IMG/VR virus record: IMGVR_UViG_3300044623_000784
Span: 54,085 to 118,084 of that record
Source: a virus
Direction: 5' to 3' (one strand)
Length of the DNA stretch: 64,000 bases
The notes beneath the pieces are model-generated. The model did no database searches. It saw only the letters and a program-made list of their open reading frames with translations, and was not told the origin of the DNA. Positions 53,508 through 59,783 of the stretch are shown here, in pieces (the first letter of the stretch is position 1; every line of letters starts with the position of its first letter). The translations under genes and the position numbers were made by a program.

Positions 53508-54278
53508 ATGAAAACAGAGATACTTAACACACTAGAGCATTCGACGAATCTTATTATATCCCCTGACATGGATGGTTTTATGTCCGCAAAATTACTAGAG
53601 CGTTTTAACGGTTCGAAAATAGTGGGTTCGTACGATAAAAATCTTTTATGTCTCGCCGACGGGATCAATCCAGAAGAATGTTTGTTCGTCGACTGCGATA
53701 TGAATCGACAAGAGTTTGTATCTCTCGGAAACCATATGCGACTCTTGGAAGATAATATGTCTGTCGAGTCGTTTAATCCAAATGTTCACTTTGGCGTTTC
53801 GACATATAGCGACAAGTTTCCTTTCGCAACCGCTTTTTTGATAAGTTTCGCAATAGAGGCTGATCTCTCCGAACAAGACCTTATACGCATGGCTTTCGCT
53901 GACTCAACTCTCAAGAACATGGAGAAATACAGCGACAACATGCGAAACTGGTCTACACGGATGGATCATTTTGCAACAAGGTACATAATAGACAATTCGG
54001 ACATTGCAAGAAAGAATGATGCACAAGCAAGGTTTGATTATGTTGATCAATCATTTGTGTCAAAACGTTATGGCAAGGAACGTTACTTGGATACCCTTAA
54101 TAAGGCCCTAGAAGGGCAGGGGATGAAGTTCCAGGAACTAACCAATGGTAGGAAGTACCTGTGTGACAAAGTTGGCAAAGAAACCCTTATAAGGTATAAT
54201 AGAGATATCATCTCTTATGCAGAGATATTTACAGGGGAGTACTCTGTAACTTACGACCAAGAAAAGGAATGGGTATGA
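53508..54278 (+). CDS. DHH phosphoesterase-like protein with degenerate motif
   Basis: 256 aa from the ATG at 53508 (AGGAG 12 nt upstream; a TTG nine bases earlier is too close). IISPDMDGFMSAKLL resembles motif I of DHH-family phosphoesterases (RecJ, NrnA, Orn-like), and LFVDCDMNR resembles motif II; where DHH is expected there is GNHM, so activity may be lost or changed. The family acts on small nucleotides or single-stranded DNA. The first 320 bases are rich in TCGA (six sites) and TCG/CGA codons, unlike the rest of the gene. Confidence 0.65.
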   Translation: MKTEILNTLEHSTNLIISPDMDGFMSAKLLERFNGSKIVGSYDKNLLCLADGINPEECLFVDCDMNRQEFVSLGNHMRLLEDNMSVESFNPNVHFGVSTYSDKFPFATAFLISFAIEADLSEQDLIRMAFADSTLKNMEKYSDNMRNWSTRMDHFATRYIIDNSDIARKNDAQARFDYVDQSFVSKRYGKERYLDTLNKALEGQGMKFQELTNGRKYLCDKVGKETLIRYNRDIISYAEIFTGEYSVTYDQEKEWV

Positions 54279-54460
54279 CAAAAGAACAAGCAGTAGACAT
54301 AATGATGGAAAGCATCAATGCAGATAATCTTGCATTAGGCCTCCAGGCTGGACTAGATGAGACAGCGCTAAAGTCTCAAATTGAGCAATCACAGCCAAGC
54401 CTTGGCTTTATGATGTCAAACATCTATGACAAGTTAAAAGCAGGTGGCGTAATTGCCTAA
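54275..54460 (+). CDS. Small unknown acidic protein
   Basis: 61 aa from the ATG at 54275, 6 nt after AAGGA and overlapping the preceding stop (ATGA); a start 6 nt earlier is possible. Helical (KEQAVDIMMESINADNLALG). Operon with the DHH-like gene. Confidence 0.65.
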   Translation: MTKEQAVDIMMESINADNLALGLQAGLDETALKSQIEQSQPSLGFMMSNIYDKLKAGGVIA

Positions 54461-54653
54461 GTTTTATTACAAACCAATTTTAGAAAAGATTCAAGAAGCA
54501 TATCTGGCAAATGCCCAAAAAGAGTACGAGCCAGGGTTTGATGTCGAGTCAAATGTAAGACTTGTTATTGAAGCAGATACTGAGGAGTTGGCTGATCTAT
54601 CTCGTTATGGGTTTGTTGATATTCGTATGTGGGAATTAGCCAGTGAAGGTTAA
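54453..54653 (+). CDS. Small unknown protein
   Basis: 66 aa from a TTG (AGGTGG upstream) overlapping the previous stop by 8 nt. Sequence KFYYKPILEKIQEAYLANAQ then RLVIEADTEELADLSRYGF. No recognised family. Its stop overlaps the next gene's GTG start. Confidence 0.65.
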   Translation: MPKFYYKPILEKIQEAYLANAQKEYEPGFDVESNVRLVIEADTEELADLSRYGFVDIRMWELASEG

Positions 54654-55233
54654 CCTTCTATCCCCCGACATTTACGAGATTGAAGACTTTGTAAGTATCC
54701 AAGAGCAAGAAGAGGTTTTGAACTATTGCAAAACCTTAGATGAGGCTGAATGGTGGAAATCTTATAACGAAGAATACGAAAAAGGTTTCTTTTTTGGAAA
54801 GCAAAAAATAGGAGAACTTCCACCAGTCTTTTATCAAATTAGCGACAAAGTAAAAACCTTGTTTGACGATGTTTTATACTTTGATCACGTTTCGTTGCAA
54901 AGACACCCAAGTGGAAACTTTATGGAAGTACATAAAGACTATTGGAATAAAGAGATTGATTACTATATTCGTTATGGGATTGTTATATATTACAATGACG
55001 ATTATCTAGGTGGAGAGATACATTATCCATCCCTGGATTTTTCTCACAAACCAAAAGCCAGGTCTTTAGTTATGCATGGTGGAAATATACCACATGGAAC
55101 CACAGAAGTTACAAGTGATGGCTATAGGTATTTTTCTACTTCGTTTGTTAGAGGAACTGTCGACAAACCAGTTATCTTAAACCCAGAGTTATTTGGTGAT
55201 GTTGAGAAAACTGATGGATCTGCTTATCCTTAA
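54643..55233 (+). CDS. 2-oxoglutarate/Fe(II) dioxygenase 8
   Basis: 196 aa from a GTG. Iron ligands His97-x-Asp99 (EVHKDY) and His151 (IPHGTTEV); Arg162 in DGYRYFST; strand motif IVIYYNDDYLGGEIHYP. All catalytic residues are intact. Unlike the other seven it lies on the plus strand among early-type genes, so it may be made earlier and have a different target. It ends convergently (3-nt overlap) with the next minus-strand gene. Confidence 0.85.
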   Translation: MKVNLLSPDIYEIEDFVSIQEQEEVLNYCKTLDEAEWWKSYNEEYEKGFFFGKQKIGELPPVFYQISDKVKTLFDDVLYFDHVSLQRHPSGNFMEVHKDYWNKEIDYYIRYGIVIYYNDDYLGGEIHYPSLDFSHKPKARSLVMHGGNIPHGTTEVTSDGYRYFSTSFVRGTVDKPVILNPELFGDVEKTDGSAYP

Positions 55234-55400
55234 GCGCTATTTCTTATAAACTGTGCTATATCGTGTGACGCATTATGATACATACCGTGAAATTTATTCT
55301 CAACTTGTTTTGCAATAGCAAACCTTATTCTCTGCTCAATCTGAAATAATAAAATTGCTTGTGCTTGTTCTGGAGTTAGTTGTTGTTGATCGCTATCCAT
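55230..55400 (-). CDS. Small Gln-rich unknown protein
   Basis: 56 aa from the ATG at 55400, which overlaps the stop of the upstream gene (ATGGATAG). N-terminus DSDQQQLTPEQAQAILLFQI, then a basic helical part with His. No family recognised. Confidence 0.6.
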   Translation of the reverse strand: MDSDQQQLTPEQAQAILLFQIEQRIRFAIAKQVENKFHGMYHNASHDIAQFIRNSA

Positions 55401-55560
55401 TTTTGCAACCACATTCTGTGCAACAGGTTTCTGAAAATAATTTTACAGCCAGGTTGGGCTCTTCTATTGACCTTCCCATATTGTCTGTTACTGGTATAGG
55501 CTTGGATTCGAATAAGAATTCGTCATCCCAGGCATTTTCTAGATTATCTAAGATTCCCAT
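55393..55560 (-). CDS. Small protein with C-terminal Cys cluster
   Basis: 55 aa: MGILDNLENAWDDEFLFESK, ending SETCCTECGCKNG with four cysteines likely to bind a metal. AGGAGATC at good spacing. Stop overlaps the next start. Such small acidic proteins with a Cys tail occur in actinophage clusters; the role is unknown. Confidence 0.65.
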   Translation of the reverse strand: MGILDNLENAWDDEFLFESKPIPVTDNMGRSIEEPNLAVKLFSETCCTECGCKNG

Positions 55561-55591
55561 ATTGATCTCCTAATGATTCTGAAAAATAAAA

Positions 55592-55852
55592 TTAGATGGA
55601 AAGTTTCCAGTTTGCATAATCTGCTTGTTCTTCTTCAGAGCCAAATTTTTCAAACAAGATATCATACATCTCTACCAAAGTTTTACCATCTGCCCACTCT
55701 TGAGTGATAGTGATGCCAACTTCCTGTCTTTCATCGGCTGACATTGCGCTTTGATCCAAACCTTTTTCGACAGTTATGCTTAAAACCAGTTTGGCCATAA
55801 ACGTCTCTAGTAACTCAGGTTTTTCTGAAGCCTCAAAATAGTTAGTTAACAT
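55592..55852 (-). CDS. Unknown helical protein
   Basis: 86 aa, acidic helical (LLETFMAKLVLSITVEKGLD, MYDILFEKFGSEEEQADYAN). AGGAGGAATT before the ATG; promoter TGCTATAAT near 55884. No family recognised. Confidence 0.7.
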   Translation of the reverse strand: MLTNYFEASEKPELLETFMAKLVLSITVEKGLDQSAMSADERQEVGITITQEWADGKTLVEMYDILFEKFGSEEEQADYANWKLSI

Positions 55853-55990
55853 AATTCCTCCTACAAGAACTCTATATAATTATAGCACCTCTTTCATTGA
55901 GCCTTTCTATACCATGCCCAAAACCCAAATAGCCTAAAATCTGAATATTTTGTCCAGATGTATGATACATAGTATTGAGAATAAAAACAT

Positions 55991-56021
55991 AAAAAAATAG
56001 TGCGCCCATAACGGACACACT
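55991..56021 (-). terminator. Terminator of the left-going early cluster
   Basis: 9-bp stem AGTGTGTCC / GGGCGCACT (two G-U pairs) with a 5-6 base loop and TTTTTTT on the minus strand. It ends the run of small genes started near 56.9 kb. The gap 55853-56044 holds this and the promoter of the 86-aa gene. Confidence 0.75.
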
Positions 56022-56044
56022 ACTAGTTTGATCTATCTAGTTGC

Positions 56045-56326
56045 TTAGATTTTGGGTGCCTTACCCTGTATCCACCCACTATGGATGCCTACTAGTGGCG
56101 CATCAATGTTGACTGCCGTACCTAATGGTAGTGCCGACTCAAACAATTCAATAAACTCTAGTAGGTGTTCCTTAGTATCGAATTCCATACCCTTAGTAGT
56201 ACCCATTGTTGTTGTTAATGTTGCTTTTATCATTTGTTCTTCTTTCTTGTAATGGCTTCTGTCGTAGTTACTTATTGTTCCCCCGCTTTTGAGGTGTGCC
56301 CTTCGTCTATCTCGTTCGGATAACAT
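56045..56326 (-). CDS. Small protein, paralogue of 58176-58361
   Basis: 93 aa from 56326 (AGGAG 10 nt upstream), or 62 aa from an internal ATG at 56233. The 62-aa part (MIKATLTTTMGTTKGMEF, ALPLGTAVNI, GWIQGKAP) lines up end to end with the 61-aa plus-strand protein at 58176 (GSTKKI, QLPVGVSVKM, GVLRGKA), which starts at the matching Met. The basic 31-residue extension is therefore in doubt. Function unknown; small beta fold likely. Confidence 0.65.
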   Translation of the reverse strand: MLSERDRRRAHLKSGGTISNYDRSHYKKEEQMIKATLTTTMGTTKGMEFDTKEHLLEFIELFESALPLGTAVNIDAPLVGIHSGWIQGKAPKI

Positions 56327-56331
56327 AGTTC

Positions 56332-56448
56332 TTATGCTCCTAGTGTAAAGGCTAACACTAATGCTATGCCTAAGCCTATAAATGCTCCAATAGGGGCATA
56401 GTCTGCGTTCTCATCTAACCAATCAATCAATGATGTAAAAGGGTTCAT
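56332..56448 (-). CDS. 38-residue membrane protein
   Basis: MNPFTSLIDWLDENADYAPI followed by one membrane helix (GAFIGLGIALVLAFTLGA). GGAGAAA before the ATG; 2 nt after the previous stop. Small one-pass proteins recur in this early region. Confidence 0.65.
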   Translation of the reverse strand: MNPFTSLIDWLDENADYAPIGAFIGLGIALVLAFTLGA

Positions 56449-56450
56449 TC

Positions 56451-56597
56451 TTATTTCTCCATAACGCTAATAATAACCTTGAAATCTTTTTCTGTTAGTA
56501 ATACACCAGCGCAACCCCATAGACCTGCTAACCAGTTATCGCCGTACTTCTCTTTTGCTAACTTAACGGCTTCATCTCTTAATTCGTCTTTTATCAT
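56451..56597 (-). CDS. 48-residue unknown protein
   Basis: MIKDELRDEAVKLAKEKYGD then NWLAGLWGCAGVLLTEKDF; AAAGGACAG before the ATG and the class-A promoter at 56630-56653 just upstream. No family recognised. Confidence 0.65.
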   Translation of the reverse strand: MIKDELRDEAVKLAKEKYGDNWLAGLWGCAGVLLTEKDFKVIISVMEK

Positions 56598-56629
56598 TTA
56601 CTGTCCTTTGTTTGATTCTTATACTTAGT

Positions 56630-56653
56630 ATTCTACACTAGGGGACTGACAAA
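56630..56653 (-). promoter_or_regulatory. Class-A promoter (TGTCA-11-TAGAAT), minus strand
   Basis: TTTGTCAGTCCCC, then TAGAAT (56635-56630); exactly 11 bases separate TGTCA from the -10, as in three plus-strand copies at 57107, 58121 and 59351. Confidence 0.6.
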
Positions 56654-56686
56654 ACCAGCCCTATTTGGGGGTGTGTTGGTGTGTGC

Positions 56687-56863
56687 TTAGTCACACTGTC
56701 CGCATGGGCACTGTGGGAACTCACGCTCCTGCTTAATGCGGTTAGCCATACGCTCAACCTTGATGTAGGTATCGGCAGAGGCTCCTCTAAAGGACACTAC
56801 CTGACCATTTGCTACCATGTGGGCAGCCTTAGCGATTTTTTGTTCTAATGTTAGTGAATTCAT
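56687..56863 (-). CDS. 58-residue protein with C-terminal CPCGQC motif
   Basis: MNSLTLEQKIAKAAHMVANG, a basic helical middle (KVERMANRIKQERE), then PQCPCGQCD, a likely metal-binding tail. GAAAGGAATT before the ATG. It is the first gene of the left-going cluster. The 54-aa protein at 57371 also has CPCGQ. Confidence 0.7.
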   Translation of the reverse strand: MNSLTLEQKIAKAAHMVANGQVVSFRGASADTYIKVERMANRIKQEREFPQCPCGQCD

Positions 56864-57043
56864 TTTGAATTCCTTTCTTTATTTTCTATAGTAGAATACT
56901 ATCACACAATACCCCAAAAGTCAAGTCCAAACACGGCGTGTCGTATGTGATTTATACCACACTGATCGCACGTGCCATTTTGTCAAGTCGACACACCGAT
57001 ACTACTAGGATTGTTACGCTATTGTTATAATTCCCCCGATAAA

Positions 57044-57075
57044 TGTGACCTACCTCTCATGTGATACACCTCACA
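57044..57075. promoter_or_regulatory. Tandem Crp/GlxR-type sites
   Basis: TGTGACCTACCTCTCA then TGTGATACACCTCACA; the second fits TGTGA-N6-TCACA perfectly. Its centre is about 69 bases before the predicted start of the class-A promoter, a usual place for a Crp-family activator. Confidence 0.65.
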
Positions 57076-57106
57076 ATGTCCGATTTATCCCATTTATACC
57101 CCTCAA

Positions 57107-57130
57107 TTTGTCAGACCCCCCTGCTATACT
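57107..57130 (+). promoter_or_regulatory. Class-A promoter 1
   Basis: TTTGTCAGACCCCCCTGC then TATACT (57125-57130). There is no good -35 at 17 bases; the conserved TTTGTCAG-CCCC block at fixed distance suggests a special factor. Confidence 0.6.
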
Positions 57131-57185
57131 TACAGTATCAAGAAAAAATGAGGTAAAGAAATCCTCTAAAGAAAGGTGGTCTAAA

Positions 57186-57374
57186 ATGACTACACTAACA
57201 ATAACAAAATGCTCAGAGTTTTCAGAGCATAACCCTATGAAATCTGCTATCTCAGAAATTGGAGATGAGCAATTTACTTTCTGCCAAGATTGTGAAAATA
57301 ACATTGAGCGTTGGTATGATGATACCGACCCTGAGCGTCTACCTATGTGGACAAGATGGAAGGTGTCTAAATGA
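57186..57374 (+). CDS. Small Cys-containing unknown protein
   Basis: 62 aa from the ATG at 57186 (AAAGGTGG upstream), not from an earlier frame-open ATG that lies before the promoter. TLTITKCSEFSEHNPMKS then FCQDCENNIERWYDD; CQDC may bind a metal. First gene of the right-going cluster. Confidence 0.7.
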   Translation: MTTLTITKCSEFSEHNPMKSAISEIGDEQFTFCQDCENNIERWYDDTDPERLPMWTRWKVSK

Positions 57375-57535
57375 GTATTTGGACTAAATTCGCTACTGTA
57401 AGCGATTACCCTAAAGGCTTAATGAACCTATGCCCATGCGGTCAGGTTGTATTAGCCCCCGCCCTCTACCATGAGGGTCAGCCTTATTGGGAAAATCCTA
57501 ATAAGTGTAAAGAATTATTCGAAGGAGTAAAATAA
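57371..57535 (+). CDS. 54-residue CPCGQ protein
   Basis: ATGA overlap with the previous stop. MSIWTKFATVSDYPKGLMNL then CPCGQVVLAP and a final CKELFEGVK. Zinc-ribbon-like. Confidence 0.68.
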   Translation: MSIWTKFATVSDYPKGLMNLCPCGQVVLAPALYHEGQPYWENPNKCKELFEGVK

Positions 57536-57702
57536 TGAGTACCTATGTAAACCTCGCCTCAGTATGTGGCGCAACATCAGCAAGCGTTGATGTCTATGAC
57601 TTAGACCTTAACCCTCACGGGGTTATCTGTTGCGATAACTGTAAGTCTATCGTGTTATGCCGTAAGGCTTGGGATTTTCTTTATAAGGAGAATAAAAAAT
57701 GA
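57535..57702 (+). CDS. 55-residue Cys-rich protein
   Basis: TAATG overlap. MSTYVNLASVCGATSASVDV then VICCDNCKSIVLCRKAWDF; five Cys in zinc-ribbon-like spacing. Unknown role. Confidence 0.68.
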   Translation: MSTYVNLASVCGATSASVDVYDLDLNPHGVICCDNCKSIVLCRKAWDFLYKENKK

Positions 57703-57794
57703 AAACACTCCAACAAAAATTAGATGAAAGCGCAATTGCGTTAGAACCAATACTTTGGGAATTGCTAAATGAAATTGAGGAAACTAATGAATAA
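57699..57794 (+). CDS. 31-residue acidic helical peptide
   Basis: MKTLQQKLDESAIALEPILW then ELLNEIEETNE; ATGA overlap with the gene before and overlap with the gene after, AAGGAG upstream. An amphipathic helix is likely. Short, so moderate confidence. Confidence 0.6.
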   Translation: MKTLQQKLDESAIALEPILWELLNEIEETNE

Positions 57795-57876
57795 CTTTTT
57801 TGTAAGCGGTAACGCATTGTTTTGGTTTTCTTTTATTTGTTTATTTTATGGCGCTTATTTATTTGTAAAAGAATAA
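57787..57876 (+). CDS. 29-residue membrane peptide
   Basis: MNNFFVSGNALFWFSFICLF then YGAYLFVKE: one hydrophobic helix. Overlaps the previous gene and ends 9 nt before a terminator, as the last gene of the operon. Confidence 0.55.
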   Translation: MNNFFVSGNALFWFSFICLFYGAYLFVKE

Positions 57877-57884
57877 ATAAAAAA

Positions 57885-57914
57885 GATCGCAGAAATAAAA
57901 CACTGCGATTTTTC
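57885..57914 (+). terminator. Terminator of the first right-going operon
   Basis: ATCGCA / TGCGAT stem (57886-57909), 12-base loop, then TTTTT. CACGTG follows at once (57915-57920). Confidence 0.75.
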
Positions 57915-57923
57915 CACGTGGCG

Positions 57924-57944
57924 TTTTCCACAGGCTGTGGATAA
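57924..57944. promoter_or_regulatory. Inverted pair of DnaA-box-like sites
   Basis: TTTTCCACA (57924-57932) facing TTATCCACA on the other strand (57944-57936), 3 bases apart. Could be DnaA boxes of a replication origin or simply a TCCACA/TGTGGA hairpin. CACGTG stands 3 bases upstream. Confidence 0.5.
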
Positions 57945-57948
57945 CTAA

Positions 57949-57964
57949 TGTGTTTAAGGTCACA
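57949..57964. promoter_or_regulatory. Crp-type site, one mismatch
   Basis: TGTGTTTAAGGTCACA. The TTAAGG spacer is shared with the one-mismatch site at 62111-62126. Confidence 0.45.
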
Positions 57965-57995
57965 CAAATATTTTCCCATTTTACGGCGTGTCGAT

Positions 57996-58024
57996 TTGAC
58001 TTTTTGACTTTTATCTGCTAGTAT
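57996..58024 (+). promoter_or_regulatory. Standard promoter before the second right-going operon
   Basis: TTGACT, 17-base spacer, TAGTAT; just after GGCGTGTC (57985-57992). Its transcript would run through the repeats and second promoter at 58121. Confidence 0.5.
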
Positions 58025-58060
58025 TGCTACTATAACAATTAAATAAAGATAAATAAGCAA

Positions 58061-58115
58061 TGAGCCTTAGCAAATAAATGTGACCAGTATCACAGTGAGC
58101 CTAAGCAAATAAGTG
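58061..58115 (+). repeat. Direct repeats flanking a perfect Crp-type site
   Basis: TGAGCCTTAGCAAATAAATG (58061-58080) and TGAGCCTAAGCAAATAAGTG (58096-58115) differ at two positions, repeat distance 35 bases. TGTGACCAGTATCACA (58079-58094, perfect TGTGA-N6-TCACA) lies between them. Candidate activator/operator cluster for the promoter at 58121. Confidence 0.65.
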
Positions 58116-58120
58116 CCTAA

Positions 58121-58144
58121 TTTGTCAGCCCCCCCTGTTATACT
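58121..58144 (+). promoter_or_regulatory. Class-A promoter 2
   Basis: TTTGTCAGCCCCCCCTGT then TATACT (58139-58144), 11 bases between TGTCA and the -10. Confidence 0.6.
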
Positions 58145-58175
58145 TAATTATACAAACAAACGAAAGGTAGTCAAA

Positions 58176-58361
58176 ATGACTTACACTATAACACTAGAAA
58201 CCTTTACAGGTTCTACCAAAAAAATCAGCCTTGCCTCTAAAGGTGCGGTTGCTCAATTCATCTCAACTTATCCAACACAATTACCTGTTGGCGTATCTGT
58301 AAAAATGTCGTGTGACGCTTTAGGCGTTAGCGGTGTTCTTAGAGGAAAGGCGGTTCTATAA
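58176..58361 (+). CDS. Small protein, paralogue of 56045-56326
   Basis: 61 aa from the ATG at 58176 (AAAGGTAG upstream). MTYTITLETFTGSTKKISLA to VLRGKAVL matches the minus-strand paralogue across its length. Two related genes on opposite sides of the divergent control region suggest an old duplication. Unknown function. Confidence 0.7.
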   Translation: MTYTITLETFTGSTKKISLASKGAVAQFISTYPTQLPVGVSVKMSCDALGVSGVLRGKAVL

Positions 58362-58517
58362 ATGATAAACTCCGTCTTAACAATTCCCTGCGAGGAATGC
58401 CACTCAACAGGTTTAATCTTTTTTGGCGATAATGATAATTTCGATGTCGAAACTTGCGTATGCGATTTCGGTATGGAACAAGACTTAAACTTATTTAACA
58501 CACCCGAAGCAAACTAA
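58362..58517 (+). CDS. 51-residue Cys protein
   Basis: MINSVLTIPCEECHSTGLIF, later ETCVCDFG: C-x2-C and C-x-C pairs, probably a zinc-binding fold like a single DnaJ-type repeat (CEECHSTG). Follows the previous stop directly. Confidence 0.68.
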   Translation: MINSVLTIPCEECHSTGLIFFGDNDNFDVETCVCDFGMEQDLNLFNTPEAN

Positions 58518-58537
58518 AAGAATAGGAAATAAAATAA

Positions 58538-58744
58538 ATGGTAAAAGTAGAACACTCACTAAAGTTCGTAACAGAGTTTGATGAAACTCATCCAGTGGCA
58601 CAACATGCCTTATCGATACCTCACTCAGATTTAATTGCTATGCTTGAGGGAATGCTAAAAGATTTAGTAGCGCCTGCGCTAAAAGAAACACTTGACGAGA
58701 TAAATGCTCGTGGGTCCTACGCAATTCTAAAGGTGGCCGAATAA
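58538..58744 (+). CDS. Unknown 68-aa protein
   Basis: MVKVEHSLKFVTEFDETHPV then a helical part (HSDLIAMLEGMLKDLVAPAL). TAGGAAATAA before the ATG. No family recognised. Confidence 0.7.
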   Translation: MVKVEHSLKFVTEFDETHPVAQHALSIPHSDLIAMLEGMLKDLVAPALKETLDEINARGSYAILKVAE

Positions 58745-58944
58745 TGATGACTCGTAAAGACTATGTAAAGGTTGCCGAAATTCTTAGCAATTACTTTGCT
58801 ACATCTGTTTTTGATGAGCAAGGAGAAATGCTGTTCGCTGATTTAGTGGATGAATTTTCTCTAATGTTTGAAACAGATAATCCAAGATTTGACGCAAACA
58901 GATTTGCTCTTGCTTGCTATAAAGAATTGGAGATGAGTAAATGA
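58744..58944 (+). CDS. Unknown 66-aa protein
   Basis: Starts at overlapping TAATGATG (58744 or 58747). TRKDYVKVAEILSNYFATSV, then DEFSLMFETDNPRFDANRF. This pattern is common among small actinophage hypothetical proteins; function unknown. Confidence 0.7.
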   Translation: MMTRKDYVKVAEILSNYFATSVFDEQGEMLFADLVDEFSLMFETDNPRFDANRFALACYKELEMSK

Positions 58945-59093
58945 TTTTAGATAACGGAACACTAATTGCAATTGTAATTGCTTTGGCTGGATCTCTTTCA
59001 ATGATGTTATTATTTTGGAAACAAAATGTAGAACAACAAAAAGAAATTCGCAGACTTCAAGTTGCTTTGCGAACTGAACGACTTAAAAAATAA
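58941..59093 (+). CDS. 50-residue membrane protein with basic tail
   Basis: MILDNGTLIAIVIALAGSLS then MMLLFWKQN: one membrane helix, followed by a charged helix (QQKEIRRLQVALRTERLKK). ATGA overlap with the gene before. Last gene of its operon, as with the membrane peptide at 57787. Confidence 0.65.
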   Translation: MILDNGTLIAIVIALAGSLSMMLLFWKQNVEQQKEIRRLQVALRTERLKK

Positions 59094-59103
59094 AATAAAT
59101 TCC

Positions 59104-59126
59104 TGAGCATGAATAAAAACTGCTCA
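59104..59126 (+). ncRNA. Conserved hairpin, copy 1
   Basis: TGAGCA, 11-base loop TGAATAAAAAC, TGCTCA, followed by AAAATTT. Same loop length and loop ends (TG...AAAC) as copies at 62677, 63177 and 63464; stem bases covary. Confidence 0.65.
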
Positions 59127-59142
59127 AAATTTCACGTGGGGT

Positions 59143-59163
59143 TTATCCACAGGGTTATACACA
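59143..59163 (+). promoter_or_regulatory. Two direct DnaA-box-like sites
   Basis: TTATCCACA (59143-59151) and TTATACACA (59155-59163), both fitting the TTATNCACA DnaA consensus, 12 bases apart. Candidate origin or DnaA-titration site. Confidence 0.55.
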
Positions 59164-59350
59164 GGGTGATTTATGATGTTGGTTACGACACTCCCGAAAT
59201 TTTGTGAGATTAATCACACGACTTGAGCGTCTCACTATTTAAGATTACTCGCTAGTAGGTTGATAATTTATGAGTAATAGGCTAGACTTACATAGTAAGA
59301 AAAAATAAATAAAAGAAAGTCTATCCGCATACGGCGTGTCTAACCGAAAA

Positions 59351-59372
59351 TGTCAGACCCCTATGATAGGAT
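59351..59372 (+). promoter_or_regulatory. Class-A promoter 3
   Basis: TGTCAGACCCCTATGA then TAGGAT (59367-59372), again 11 bases between TGTCA and the -10. Confidence 0.55.
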
Positions 59373-59403
59373 AGAATTATCAACAAAAAGAAAGAGGCAA
59401 TAA

Positions 59404-59616
59404 ATGTCCGCAAATGTCTACACTATCGAAAGCCTACTTGTAGGAAAAACTTATCACTCTCGCACACTAAAGGGAGAAATTATCTCAGCAGAAAAGTCTG
59501 ATGTCTGGTATGGAACAGATACAGAAAGTTATCGTGTTCAGGTTCGCCCTCACTACTCAGCCCCACTTAATCTAAAAGATACTTATCGTATTCTCGCAGT
59601 AAGGATAAATGACTAA
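59404..59616 (+). CDS. Small SH3-like beta protein, member 1
   Basis: 70 aa; AAAGAGGC before the ATG. YTIESLLVGKTYHSRTLKGE, IISAEKSDVWYGTDTESYR. It weakly resembles the two paralogues at 62220 and 62496 (V/I-G-x-T/F-x-x-x-x-x-x-G-x-I). Function unknown. Confidence 0.68.
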   Translation: MSANVYTIESLLVGKTYHSRTLKGEIISAEKSDVWYGTDTESYRVQVRPHYSAPLNLKDTYRILAVRIND

Positions 59617-59783
59617 TGCTAAAAGAATACATTGACGAAAACGAGTTTTATTTAATTAAAGATGAGATGAGATTTTGTTGTGATGAGTCACAATTTAAAT
59701 ACACTTGTAAAGCCCACGGCGAGGCTATGGGTTGCTATTACCACGAGTTTGACTATACACAGAATTGCGAGGAACAACACTAA
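59616..59783 (+). CDS. 55-residue Cys/His protein
   Basis: TAATG overlap. MLKEYIDENEFYLIKDEMRF, then CCDESQFKYTCKAHGEAMGC and a last Cys; may bind metal. Unknown. Confidence 0.65.
   Translation: MLKEYIDENEFYLIKDEMRFCCDESQFKYTCKAHGEAMGCYYHEFDYTQNCEEQH

Larger units (their letters stand above)
56864..57185. promoter_or_regulatory. Divergent control region of the early genes
   Basis: No gene in these 322 bases. Leftward: TTGACT-17-TAGTAT (56924-56896). Rightward: class-A promoter at 57107-57130. Between them: GGCGTGTC (56934), CACGTG (56969-56974), TTTGTCAAGTCGACAC (56981-56996), a one-mismatch Crp-type site (56946-56961), and two back-to-back Crp-type sites (57044-57059 with one mismatch, 57060-57075 perfect). 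This is the main switch between the two early clusters. Confidence 0.7.
59094..59403. promoter_or_regulatory. 310-base regulatory gap with DnaA-like boxes
   Basis: No gene seen. In order: conserved hairpin (59104-59126), CACGTG (59133-59138), two direct DnaA-box-like sites (59143-59151, 59155-59163), a perfect Crp-type site TGTGAGATTAATCACA (59203-59218), GGCGTGTC (59333-59340), class-A promoter 3 (59351-59372). A GTGAGA / TCTCAC inverted repeat overlaps the Crp-type site and extends to about 59235. Confidence 0.65.
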
